From assembly GCF_900105625.1 (NCBI RefSeq), contig NZ_FNSD01000001.1:3906001-3970000 (forward strand): DNA of 64,000 bases. The letters are read 5' to 3'. Under the pieces are notes generated by a model. The model was given only the letters and a program-made list of their open reading frames with translations, was not told the DNA's origin and did no database searches. Below are positions 9,669 through 17,989 of the stretch, one piece after another. Origin of the DNA: Terriglobus roseus. Its GTDB lineage: Bacteria; Acidobacteriota; Terriglobia; Terriglobales; Acidobacteriaceae. Every line of letters starts with the position of its first letter. Positions within the stretch are counted from its first letter, which is position 1. A program made the translations under genes and the position numbers.

Positions 9669-11522
9669 CTAGAAGGGGTTTACCTTCTTCAGGCCCTTCT
9701 TCTTCTTGTGCGTGCTGCTGGACTCCTCGCCCTTATCAAACTCAGGCTTGACCTTCTTGACCTTGCCGTTCTTGTCGAGCACAGGCTGCGCGCCTTCCGG
9801 TGTCTTTTGTCCTGCGACGTCGTTCACTGCATCAGGCGCTTCCGCTGCCTTCTCGACGGGCGGCAGGTCACCGGTGTTTGCCGGACCCGCAGCCTTCAGG
9901 CCATAGTTCGCAGGAACGCTGCCGGCGGGGGGCGGGGCAGAGGGTGAGCTTGTCGTTGCGCCGGGAGAAAGAATGGTGACGCCAACACCGGTACCACCGC
10001 CGCTGGAGACGGGCGCAACGCCTGTCGGAGTCGCCGTAAAGCTGGATCCAGTGACAGCTGTTGCAGGGGCTGCATCCACTGCGGGAATGTCCTGCAGGTT
10101 CATGGGCGCGCCTGCCGCTGCTGGAGTGTTGCCCGCGGCAGCGTTTGCTTCGGTCGCGTCAGACGTCGTCGCCGCGGTTCCTGCTGCGGGCGTTGCGCCA
10201 GCCTTCGGATCCATTGCAACCTTGAAGGCCTGTTCCGACCGATGGGAGACTTCGGGTGCGAGCGTTGCCTTGGGATCCGCCATGGACGGATCGCCGATGC
10301 GAGCGGACTGCACGGTGTCTGGTCCGCGGAAGAGCAGACCCTTGGCGCGGTTTGCCAGGTTGTAGGTCTGACGGCTGTCTTCCAATGCCTGGCTTGCGGC
10401 CAACTGCTCGGCCGTCGGCTCCGGGATCGGCACGTTCATCGCTTCAAGGCGGTCGCGTGCATCCTCAACGTGTGCAGAGGCGGCGTACTGCGTCACGACG
10501 CGGCTGTAAGCTGCGATGGCCTGGTCGTCATAATTTTTCAAGAGGCGTCCACGTGCATCCTCAGGCAGCTTCAGCGTGCGGATGTAGCGCGACATGGAAG
10601 CGTACGCATCGCCCAGACCAATCAGGGTCTGATCGATGTGGCTGTAGAGCGGGTAGGTATCGACGACTGTCTGATATCGCGCGATGGCAGCGGACCAGTT
10701 CTCATGCGTGCCGTAGAACTCGCCGATGCTTGACTCGCGCTGAGCCATGACTTCCTGCACTTCGCGCAGATGCTGCTTGGCTTCCGGAATCAGGGAAGAG
10801 TCCGGATACTGCGTCAGCATCGTGCGGTACTCTTCCTGCGCGTGCACAGCCTTCGCGTAATCGCGATCGGGACGGTCCATCTGCTTGAAGTAGATGTCGC
10901 CAATGCGCATCTGCGCTTCCGCAGCTTCTGGTGCGTTCGGGAAGAAGATGATGAAGTCGTGGTATTCGGTCTCCGCCTGCGCCAGAGCAGCGGTGCCGCC
11001 CTCACGGTACCAGCTGTCGGCAAAGGCGAGCTTCGCGCGCATCTGATACTCGGAGTCCGGATAGGTCGACAGCAGGGTCTGCAGATCAAGACGCGCGACT
11101 TCGAAGCGACCCTTGTTGATCGCAACCAGCGCCTTGTCATAAAGCTGCTTATCCGGCTGGTTGCTCTTCACGTTGCCCAGGGGATTGATCTTCATCTGGG
11201 CCTTGCGAGCCTTTTCGTTCTTGACCGTGTCCTTGGACTGGACGACCTTCTCATCCTTCTTGTCTTCGGCGGTCTTGCGGGTACGGCCGCGCTTGGGCGC
11301 GGTGTTGCTCATGACCGCGGTCGGCGTCTGGTCACTGCTCGCTGGCGGTGCGGGAGCAGCCTGGTCCGTTGCGGCCGTGGGCGCTGCGTTGGGAGCCTGC
11401 TGAGCGTACACAGCTGCGGTGGCAAAACTGCCAGCCAGCAGAACAACGGCGATGCCGCGGCGCGGAAAGAACGAATGCGCGACAGCCGTCTTGATCGCCT
11501 TCGGGGAGAAGAGTGAAACCAT
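9669..11522 (-). CDS. BamD/YfiO-like TPR outer-membrane assembly protein
   Basis: 617 residues from ATG 11522. A signal-like segment (RRGIAVVLLAGSFATAAVYA, about 22-41) leads into a low-complexity region, then TPR-type helices (roughly 100-390) with BamD-like stretches such as ALVAINKGRFEVARLDLQTL and YPDSEYQMRAKLAFADSWYR. The last 220 residues are Ala/Pro-rich and end in a lysine-rich tail (THKKKKGLKKVNPF). BamD is normally a lipoprotein of the BAM complex; I see no cysteine at the signal cleavage site, so lipid anchoring looks absent. A longer start (11582) is possible. Monocistronic, opposite to the regulator gene. Confidence 0.8.
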   Translation of the reverse strand: MVSLFSPKAIKTAVAHSFFPRRGIAVVLLAGSFATAAVYAQQAPNAAPTAATDQAAPAPPASSDQTPTAVMSNTAPKRGRTRKTAEDKKDEKVVQSKDTVKNEKARKAQMKINPLGNVKSNQPDKQLYDKALVAINKGRFEVARLDLQTLLSTYPDSEYQMRAKLAFADSWYREGGTAALAQAETEYHDFIIFFPNAPEAAEAQMRIGDIYFKQMDRPDRDYAKAVHAQEEYRTMLTQYPDSSLIPEAKQHLREVQEVMAQRESSIGEFYGTHENWSAAIARYQTVVDTYPLYSHIDQTLIGLGDAYASMSRYIRTLKLPEDARGRLLKNYDDQAIAAYSRVVTQYAASAHVEDARDRLEAMNVPIPEPTAEQLAASQALEDSRQTYNLANRAKGLLFRGPDTVQSARIGDPSMADPKATLAPEVSHRSEQAFKVAMDPKAGATPAAGTAATTSDATEANAAAGNTPAAAGAPMNLQDIPAVDAAPATAVTGSSFTATPTGVAPVSSGGGTGVGVTILSPGATTSSPSAPPPAGSVPANYGLKAAGPANTGDLPPVEKAAEAPDAVNDVAGQKTPEGAQPVLDKNGKVKKVKPEFDKGEESSSTHKKKKGLKKVNPF

Positions 11523-11663
11523 GCCTGTAAACCCTCGTACCAGGAGCCGCCGTACGAACAGGCAGGCCACCGGGAAACTCACTTCTTATTCTAAGCTGCA
11601 GGCGGGAACGTGTCCTGAACCGCCCCTTCTTTTTGACGGTGCCTGGAGACGGACGTCTACCGG

Positions 11664-12350
11664 TTATGCCAGGGACCGGGTGGCCGCGTTGGCACGACGC
11701 AGGAACTCCACGGCGTTGCTCTCCGTCTTTGCAGGGTCCCCGGACCCGGCGTAGATCGCCGAACCAGCGACGAGCAGGTCCGCTCCCGCCTTCACCACCT
11801 GCGCCACGGTGTCATTGCTGACCCCGCCGTCAACCTCGATGCGGAAGTTCAAACCCATCTCCTCGCGGAGCGCTGCCAGATGTTCTACCTTGCCGACGCA
11901 GCGTGGGATAAAGCTCTGGCCCCCAAAGCCGGGGTTTACGGTCATGACAAGGACGTGGTGGACCATGGGCAGCACTTCGATGATCGTCTCAACCGGCGTG
12001 GCGGGGTTGATGACCACCGCAGGCTGCATACCATGCTCGCGGATCGACGACAGGGTGCGGTGCAGATGGCGGCAGACTTCCTGGTGGACGATCAGCCAAT
12101 CCGCGCCGGCCTTCGCGAAATCGGCAATATAGCGGTCCGGATCCTCGATCATCAGGTGCACATCCAGCGGCACCCTGGTGCAGCGCCGCACCGCCGCCAC
12201 CACCGGAGGGCCAAAGGTGATGTTGGGCACGAAATGGCCGTCCATGACGTCCACGTGGCAGACGGTGCCACCACCGCGCTCGGCCGTGGCAATCTCATCG
12301 GCAAGGTGCGCGAAGTCGGCGGAAAGAATGGAATATGCGAGATCGATCAC
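11664..12350 (-). CDS. rpe: ribulose-phosphate 3-epimerase
   Basis: 228 residues, normal length. TIM barrel with the metal and substrate motifs SILSADF, CHVDVMDGHFVPNITFGP, MTVNPGFGGQSFI and EVDGGV. Interconverts ribulose 5-phosphate and xylulose 5-phosphate in the pentose phosphate pathway. GTG start at 12350: no Shine-Dalgarno, but TAGACT lies 6 nt upstream, fitting a leaderless mRNA. Divergent from the HAD phosphatase gene. Confidence 0.96.
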   Translation of the reverse strand: MIDLAYSILSADFAHLADEIATAERGGGTVCHVDVMDGHFVPNITFGPPVVAAVRRCTRVPLDVHLMIEDPDRYIADFAKAGADWLIVHQEVCRHLHRTLSSIREHGMQPAVVINPATPVETIIEVLPMVHHVLVMTVNPGFGGQSFIPRCVGKVEHLAALREEMGLNFRIEVDGGVSNDTVAQVVKAGADLLVAGSAIYAGSGDPAKTESNAVEFLRRANAATRSLA

Positions 12351-12356
12351 AGGGGC

Positions 12357-12362
12357 AGTCTA
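12357..12362 (-). promoter_or_regulatory. -10-like box of leaderless rpe
   Basis: TAGACT on the minus strand, 6 nt before GTG 12350, with no ribosome-binding site. Confidence 0.4.
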
Positions 12363-12409
12363 TCAAGTTGCGCCGCGAAGCACAGTACGATAGAGCCAGG
12401 AGAACGACC

Positions 12410-13039
12410 GTGTCCGTTGACTCAAACAGTGAAGCACTCGTGCTGCCCGCGGGCAATTTCCGCGCGTACCTATTCGATCTGGACGGCACCGTAGCCGATA
12501 GTATGCCCGCACACTTTGTCGCATGGAGCGCCACGGTAAAGGCTCACGGCGGCACATTTCCTGAGGATCTGTTCTATTCTCTGGGCGGTGTCCCACCGCT
12601 GCGCGTGGTTGAGCTGCTGAACGAAAAGTTTGGTTACACGATGGACGCAGAGGCAGTGGTTGCGCAGAAAGAAGCGCAGTTTCTGGAAGGCGTCGGCGAC
12701 ATACAGCCCATCGCTTCCGTATTGGCACACATCGTGGCGAAGCACGGAGAGATCCCCCTGGCGATTGTTTCCGGATCGCCCCGCGACAACGTCGAGAAGA
12801 CGCTGGCAGCTCTGGGGCTGACCGATAAGTTCGAGGTCACTGTCTGTGCAGAGGATTACACCAAGGGCAAGCCCAATCCGGAACCCTTCCTCAGGGCAGC
12901 AGAGCTGCTGCGCGTGAAGCCGGAAGACTGCCTCGTCTTCGAGGATGCGGACGCGGGCATACAGGCCGCGAAGGACGCCGGGATGCAGTGGGTACGCGTG
13001 CCGGTTATTCTGCCCGGTACCCTGGGCGCTGCTATCTAA
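12410..13039 (+). CDS. HAD-family phosphatase (beta-phosphoglucomutase/YqaB-like)
   Basis: 209 residues. Motif I FDLDGTVADS with the nucleophile and acid-base Asp pair, motif II VSGSPRDN, motif III Lys in KGKPNPEPF, motif IV FEDADAGIQAA. The helical cap (PAHFVAWSATVKAHGGTFPE onward) is the subclass I type seen in beta-phosphoglucomutases and sugar phosphatases. Substrate unknown. The frame is open upstream across the rpe start, but GTG 12410 has CCAGGAG 8 nt before it. Its end overlaps the convergent UvrC-like gene by 3 nt. Confidence 0.88.
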   Translation: MSVDSNSEALVLPAGNFRAYLFDLDGTVADSMPAHFVAWSATVKAHGGTFPEDLFYSLGGVPPLRVVELLNEKFGYTMDAEAVVAQKEAQFLEGVGDIQPIASVLAHIVAKHGEIPLAIVSGSPRDNVEKTLAALGLTDKFEVTVCAEDYTKGKPNPEPFLRAAELLRVKPEDCLVFEDADAGIQAAKDAGMQWVRVPVILPGTLGAAI

Positions 13040-14349
13040 GCAGGCGGCAACACCGGCGCCGTGGCGCCCGCCGCAATACGCGCGGCCGCACGGACCATGC
13101 GCCGCACCGGCCAGCTGTCGCGTTCCCGAAAGAAGATGGCGCCCGTGCGTTGCTTCTCTGGCCGGTAGTACCAACGCTTCAGCATGGCGAGATGATCTCC
13201 GAGCTCCGTCATGTCCTCGGCTCCACTGCCTTCGTCCAACGCGGCAATGGCGGCCAGCACACGTTCCTCCGCGCTGGCATTGGCGGCTGCAGTCTCGCGT
13301 TTGCTTGCCGCGGATTCCGTCGGGGCAGTTTCAGCAGCGGCTTCGCCCTCCAGCGGTACGGGCGCCAGCATCATGGGCTGTGCGAAGAGCGACGAGCCCA
13401 CCTCCGCCTGCTCCTTCGCCAGCCGCACTCCAAGCAGAGACACACGGTGCGGGCCGCGTATGCAGCCATCTGCAAACTGAAATGCAGCGACGTGTGGCGC
13501 CTCGTCGTCATCGCGGGAAGGGCAGGGCATCAAAAGGACGGCACGCAGATCGCTGAGCGGCTGCACCAGCTCGTCCGCAAGCGCGGCCGCAGACTTCACT
13601 TTCGCGGCGCGGGCGTGCGCCGCCGCGGCCTCTTCAAACATCATGTTGGCCGAAGCTTCGTCTCGCTCTGCCTCAAGCTCGCCGATGCGCGAGGCGCCGT
13701 GTGTCTCCAGAAAGCTGAGCACACGTTGACACTCTGCGCTGTACTCCTCATCGGTCACGCGCTGCTGGCAGGGAGCCATGCACTTATTGATCTCGCCATA
13801 GATGCAGCCGGGATCTTCCGGCGAAGGATGCAGCTCAAGATAGCAGCGGCGAATGAGAAACAGCTCTTCCACGGCCTCGCAATAACGTTCCGCGGCGAAA
13901 CGCGACGCAAAGGGACCGAAGGTGGTGCGTAACGATCGGCGGCGCAGGTGGTTCGTGACGTAGATGCGCGGGAAACGATTCTCCGCAGCGAAGCGCACGG
14001 TGTACGGCGACGACAGACGCATGCGCTTGCGGGCTTCCTCTGCTCCAAAGGCAAAGGCCATCGCGCGATGCAGCAGCAGCAGCGACTCGAAGTCTGATCC
14101 TGCCTCGCGCCACGCAATGCGAGCAATGCGATCGCGCAGGTTCAATCGCTTCGTCTGCCCTTCTGTGGGCTCCAGCAGGCTTTGCAGGCGGCGACGGAGA
14201 TTGGCGGCCCTAAGGAGATGCGGACGATCTGTGTTGGCTTGTCCGAACAGCGCGACGATGCCCGCACTGGCAGGCAATGAACGCAGGGCGTCAGCCGCAT
14301 GTGCAGGATCGAAGACAATCTCGTGCTCGAAGATGGGCGCCATTGCCAC
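13036..14349 (-). CDS. UvrC/Cho-like protein without recognisable nuclease centres
   Basis: 437 residues. The N-terminus aligns with a GIY-YIG domain, but the GIY position reads GIV (30-32) and the YIG position HLL (44-46); only NLRRR (50-54) is kept. Next comes the UvrC middle region (TFGPFASRFAAERYCEAVEE; IYGEINKCMAPCQQ with its cysteines) and a UVR-like segment (ERDEASANMMFEEAAAAHAR). The UvrC RNase H-like nuclease and helix-hairpin-helix are absent; the end is Ala/Glu-rich then basic. A role in UvrB-type protein contact or DNA damage handling is inference. GTG 14349 has TAGAAT 6 nt upstream; ATG 14343 is an alternative. Confidence 0.72.
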   Translation of the reverse strand: MAMAPIFEHEIVFDPAHAADALRSLPASAGIVALFGQANTDRPHLLRAANLRRRLQSLLEPTEGQTKRLNLRDRIARIAWREAGSDFESLLLLHRAMAFAFGAEEARKRMRLSSPYTVRFAAENRFPRIYVTNHLRRRSLRTTFGPFASRFAAERYCEAVEELFLIRRCYLELHPSPEDPGCIYGEINKCMAPCQQRVTDEEYSAECQRVLSFLETHGASRIGELEAERDEASANMMFEEAAAAHARAAKVKSAAALADELVQPLSDLRAVLLMPCPSRDDDEAPHVAAFQFADGCIRGPHRVSLLGVRLAKEQAEVGSSLFAQPMMLAPVPLEGEAAAETAPTESAASKRETAAANASAEERVLAAIAALDEGSGAEDMTELGDHLAMLKRWYYRPEKQRTGAIFFRERDSWPVRRMVRAAARIAAGATAPVLPPA

Positions 14350-14355
14350 AGGCCG

Positions 14356-14361
14356 ATTCTA
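14356..14361 (-). promoter_or_regulatory. -10-like box of leaderless uvrC-like gene
   Basis: TAGAAT on the minus strand, 6 nt before GTG 14349; no ribosome-binding site. Confidence 0.4.
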
Positions 14362-14398
14362 CCGGCGCAGCAGTCTCCAACGGCTGTGGGGAACAAGC

Positions 14399-14404
14399 TA
14401 CAAT
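14399..14404 (+). promoter_or_regulatory. -10-like box upstream of the PQQ-type gene
   Basis: TACAAT, about 85 nt before ATG 14489; no convincing -35. Back-to-back with the uvrC-like promoter. Confidence 0.3.
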
Positions 14405-14488
14405 CCGCGATGGCGATGCCTATCGTGATTCCTCGCGTCGAGTGTCTCGCTAGGACCAGAAGGCAAGCGCCCCCAGGAGTGTTGATCG

Positions 14489-16036
14489 ATGCGTTCATTG
14501 ATTCTTGTTGCTATTGCGGTAGCTGCCATCCCGCAGGTTGCTTCCGCGCAGAGCGTCTCGCCAAATGATTGGCCGAGCTTTAACCGCACGCTCGAAGGCA
14601 CGCGCTACGCGCCGCAGTCACAAATCACTCCGGCAAACGCAGCCAGCCTGAAGGAAGTGTGCCGGTACGATCTGCATCAGACCACGAGCTTCCAGACGGG
14701 ACCCGTAGTGGTTGATGGCGTGATGTACGTCACGACCGGCCACGACACGATTGCACTGGACAGCGACACCTGCGCGCAGAAGTGGCGAACGCATGAAGAC
14801 TATGCGCCTGCTGTTCCGAACGATGTCAACCGTGGCGTCGCTGTCATGGATGGGCGTGTCTTTCGGGGTACGCAGGATGGTCGTGTGCTGGCCTATGACG
14901 CAGCAACGGGAAAACGCCTTTGGGAGGCGACCATCGCTGACAAGGCGAAGAAGGAAAGCATCCCCACGGCCCTGCTTGCTTGGAAGGGCCTGGTATTTGC
15001 AGGAAACGCCGGCACTGAGGCGATCCCGGTCAAGGGACGTATGTACGCTCTGGACGCGGCCACAGGGAGAATTGTGTGGGAGCAGTACCTCGTTCCGCGC
15101 ATGGAGAATGATGCGCTGCGTGGGCCCACTGCGCCTGCGGCGGCGCCAGTCACTGCCAGTGAGGATGAGTCGCTCTTCGGCGGAACCTCGTGGACGGCCT
15201 ACTCGCTGGACACGGCGACGGGAACGCTGTTCGTGCCGGGTGGTGATCCCGCACGCAAGCCGCACGCGGATGGCAGTCCGCAAAGAAGCAACCTCGTCGC
15301 ACTGGATGCGCGCACCGGCGCAGTGCTGAAGGGCTTCCCGCTCGTAGCGCAGGACTTCCATGACTGGGAGGTGTCAGCTGCTGCGGCACTGTACCCGGGC
15401 AGGAGTGATCGCTTGCGGTACGCCGTTGCGACAAAGGATGGACGCTTATACACGGGCGATGCGAAGGATGGATCCAAGCCGTGGGTCGCGCCGGTGACAA
15501 ATGTCGCCAATGCTGGCGCGCCGCTCAAGCAGGAGCCTGTACGTTTCTGCCCTGGGACGCAGGGCGGTAACGAGTGGAATGGTGCGGCCTACTCGCCGAA
15601 GACGGGCATGTTGTACGTGGGCGCGGTTGACTGGTGCACCACATTGACGCGGGTGCCCGGCAAGATCGATCCGAAGATCACGATGGATCCCCCAGAAACA
15701 GCAAAGGGCCGCATCACCGGTGTGAATGCTGAGACCGGCCGCGTGATGTGGGAGAGTCCGGTTGCATCCCCGGTGATCGCGGCCGTGACTCCAACTGCAG
15801 GCGGGGTGGTCTTCGCTGGCGATGTCTCCGGAACGTTCTATGTGCTGGATGCCAGGAGCGGTGCGATCGCCTGGAAGACGCAGACAGGCGCAGCCATGGG
15901 TGGCGGCATCATCAGCTATGCGACGAAGTCCGGTGCCCAGCGAGTGGCAGTCGCGATGGGGATGAAGTCTGTCATTTGGCCGATGGCAAAGGGCGATGCG
16001 CAGATCGTTGTGTACGGTCTGCCTTCGAAGAAGTAG
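14489..16036 (+). CDS. PQQ-dependent dehydrogenase-like beta-propeller protein
   Basis: 515 residues. Signal peptide (MRSLILVAIAVAAIPQVASA), then propeller blades with repeated tryptophan-docking motifs such as YDAATGKRLWEATI, YALDAATGRIVWEQYL and YVLDARSGAIAWKTQTG. The start of the mature part (WPSFNRTLEGTRYAPQSQI) and the end (GGVVFAGDVSGTFYVLD, GGGIISYA) resemble quinoprotein alcohol/sugar dehydrogenases. It should be periplasmic. It is shorter than classical PQQ alcohol dehydrogenases (about 580-700), has no cytochrome domain, and PQQ binding is not proven. ATG has AGGAG upstream. No neighbouring cytochrome or PQQ synthesis genes. Confidence 0.8.
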   Translation: MRSLILVAIAVAAIPQVASAQSVSPNDWPSFNRTLEGTRYAPQSQITPANAASLKEVCRYDLHQTTSFQTGPVVVDGVMYVTTGHDTIALDSDTCAQKWRTHEDYAPAVPNDVNRGVAVMDGRVFRGTQDGRVLAYDAATGKRLWEATIADKAKKESIPTALLAWKGLVFAGNAGTEAIPVKGRMYALDAATGRIVWEQYLVPRMENDALRGPTAPAAAPVTASEDESLFGGTSWTAYSLDTATGTLFVPGGDPARKPHADGSPQRSNLVALDARTGAVLKGFPLVAQDFHDWEVSAAAALYPGRSDRLRYAVATKDGRLYTGDAKDGSKPWVAPVTNVANAGAPLKQEPVRFCPGTQGGNEWNGAAYSPKTGMLYVGAVDWCTTLTRVPGKIDPKITMDPPETAKGRITGVNAETGRVMWESPVASPVIAAVTPTAGGVVFAGDVSGTFYVLDARSGAIAWKTQTGAAMGGGIISYATKSGAQRVAVAMGMKSVIWPMAKGDAQIVVYGLPSKK

Positions 16037-16141
16037 CGCCTGCCTATACGACATCGATTTGAGCTGGAGTCCGCCCTAAATGGGAGGCTAGCGTTTCCGG
16101 AGGGGCATGGCTGCAGCCAATTCCGCCTGCAGCATGCGACC

Positions 16142-16218
16142 GGCTTTAGCTGCTGAGGGAGTTCCTCAAAAGGGCCCACGCCCCAATCTGCTCACGGATC
16201 GAAGACATGGCTAAAGCC
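16142..16218. repeat. intergenic inverted repeat (GGCTTTAGC ... GCTAAAGCC)
   Basis: GGCTTTAGC at 16142-16150 and its exact complement at 16210-16218 flank 59 nt that hold a smaller hairpin (TGAGG-GAGTT-CCTCA, 16155-16169). GGCTGCAGCC palindromic sequence lies just upstream. Lies in the 225-nt gap between two convergent genes and looks like a dispersed acidobacterial repeat, though only one copy is in this window. Confidence 0.45.
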
Positions 16219-16261
16219 AGTTCCACACAAATTAACTTGAGCTGTCTGTGTCGAGAGTCGT

Positions 16262-17653
16262 TCAGGAGCCGGCGATGGTCATGCCATCGATGCGGATGCA
16301 AGGCGAAGCCGCGGAACCCCGGAAGATAAGGTCATTCCCGACGGCGACGATGTTCTTGTACATGTCCTTCAGATTGCCAGCGATGGTGATCTCTTCGACA
16401 GCGCCGGTGAAGACGCCATTCTCGATCCAGATACCGCTGGCGCCTTGAGAGTAATCACCCGTCACCAGGTTGACGCCGCTGCCCAGCACTTCCGTGACAT
16501 AGAGACCGGTCTGCACATCCGCGATAATTTCGCGCGGTGTCTGCGTGCCTGCCTCGAGATAGAAGTTGCCGCTGCCGATGCCGGGTGCGCCAGCCAAGCC
16601 ACGCGATGCGTTCCCCGTGCTCTTCGTTCCGAGCTTGCGCGACGTGTAGGTGTTCGTAACGTACGTTTGCAGGATGCCTTTGTCGACGATCACCTTGCGC
16701 CGCATGGGCAGGCCATCGCCATCGTAGGGCAGGGTGCCGAAGCCGCCGAGCCAGTCCTCGAGCATCATGGTGCCGTCGTCGACTACGGTGACCAGCGGGC
16801 TCGCAACCTGCTCGCCCAGCATCCCTTCGAACATCGACGCCTTGCGATAGATCGCGTCACCATTCACCGCGTCGAAGATGTCGCCGATGATGCCGCGTGC
16901 AATCTCGCGCGAGAAGACCATCGATGCTCCACGCTGCGTCGGCACACGACGTGCTCCCAGTCTGCGCAGCGCGCGTTTCGCTGCTTCTGCACCGACCGCT
17001 TCGGGTGATTCCAGTCTGCGCAGGGTACGCGCACCGCTGCCCCAGCCATCGCGCTGCATGCCGCTGGCGTCCTGCGCAATAGGCGTAGTGCCGATGCCGC
17101 AATAGCTCTTGCGATACTCGCCGGCAAATCCTCGCGAGTTTGCCATCGCCTTGTGCGAAGTCGATGCGCTGAAGGTGCCGCCATCGCTGTTTTGAATGCG
17201 TACATCTGTCGCCATCGCCGCGGCTTCCGTCGCACGAGCCATTGCGATACGCTCTTCCGCCGGCAGCTGATAGACATCGTCGAAGTAGATGCCGAGATGA
17301 TCGCTATTGCGAACAGTTGAGTACTCGGTCGCATCCGGCAGGCCTGCGAATGGATCCTCTTCAGTGATCTTCGACAACTCCACCGCGCCGCGGACGAGTT
17401 GCTTCAGCGAATCCTCGCTAAGATCGTTTGTCGAAGTGCTGGCAGTGCGCAGCCCGTTGAAGACGCGCAGGCCGATCGCACGTGAGGTCGACTCGGTGAG
17501 CGTTTCCACCTGGCCCAGGCGCACCTTGGTGTAGAACTCGTCGCCTTCGAAGACGACTGCTTCAGCATCGGTCGCACCCGCGCTCAAGGCGCGGTCGACC
17601 AGTTCTGTGGCGAGTGTCTTCAGGTCTGTTGCGGGTGTGGCTGCCGTGCGCAT
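16262..17653 (-). CDS. pmbA: TldE/PmbA-family metalloprotease subunit
   Basis: 463 residues. Matches the TldD/PmbA superfamily (VRLGQVETLTESTSRAIGLRVF near the N-terminus; STGNASRGLAGAPGIGSGNFYLEAG and NLVTGDYSQGASGIWIENG near the C-terminus). It lacks the HExxxH zinc motif, as TldE subunits do, and should pair with the TldD encoded 337 nt upstream to form the heteromeric protease that degrades unfolded peptides and matures peptide antibiotics. ATG 17653 has AGAGG 6 nt upstream; an open extension to 17749 overlaps the preceding gene and is rejected. Confidence 0.92.
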   Translation of the reverse strand: MRTAATPATDLKTLATELVDRALSAGATDAEAVVFEGDEFYTKVRLGQVETLTESTSRAIGLRVFNGLRTASTSTNDLSEDSLKQLVRGAVELSKITEEDPFAGLPDATEYSTVRNSDHLGIYFDDVYQLPAEERIAMARATEAAAMATDVRIQNSDGGTFSASTSHKAMANSRGFAGEYRKSYCGIGTTPIAQDASGMQRDGWGSGARTLRRLESPEAVGAEAAKRALRRLGARRVPTQRGASMVFSREIARGIIGDIFDAVNGDAIYRKASMFEGMLGEQVASPLVTVVDDGTMMLEDWLGGFGTLPYDGDGLPMRRKVIVDKGILQTYVTNTYTSRKLGTKSTGNASRGLAGAPGIGSGNFYLEAGTQTPREIIADVQTGLYVTEVLGSGVNLVTGDYSQGASGIWIENGVFTGAVEEITIAGNLKDMYKNIVAVGNDLIFRGSAASPCIRIDGMTIAGS

Positions 17654-17660
17654 GATGCCT

Positions 17661-17987
17661 CTATCGCACCGGTGTTCCAGAGAAGCGCATTTCGCGTCCA
17701 TCCGTGGCTGCCTGGAAGTGCATGGTGCCGGGGCAGTACTCTGCGTCATGCTTCGAGGCGTGCTCCACGTAGGCGCCAGGGCCGCCGGCGATGCGCTGTT
17801 TGTGCATCTTCAGGCTACCGTGGCAATCCTTGCAGCGGAACTCGGTATCGCCGTCGACGAGAGCCTCGGCGACATTCTTGACCTTCCAGAAGGGCTCATA
17901 GCCGCCACGCGCTGAGACACGACGCCGTTTTACTTCACATTCAAAAATCTTTTCGCCCGGTGCCTTCGCTGCCTTTACTGTTGCCAT
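17661..17987 (-). CDS. small putative zinc-binding protein between tldD and pmbA
   Basis: 108 residues, not a family I can name. It has a likely zinc site: CKDCHG (52-57), then His at about 62, 76 and 80 and CPGTMH (85-90). The pattern CxxC-H...H...C resembles treble-clef fingers. The N-terminus is basic. It is sandwiched in the tld operon: 2 nt after tldD and 7 nt before pmbA, so it is co-transcribed. A role as partner or substrate of the TldD/E protease is inference from position only. Confidence 0.75.
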   Translation of the reverse strand: MATVKAAKAPGEKIFECEVKRRRVSARGGYEPFWKVKNVAEALVDGDTEFRCKDCHGSLKMHKQRIAGGPGAYVEHASKHDAEYCPGTMHFQAATDGREMRFSGTPVR

Positions 17988-17989
17988 GG

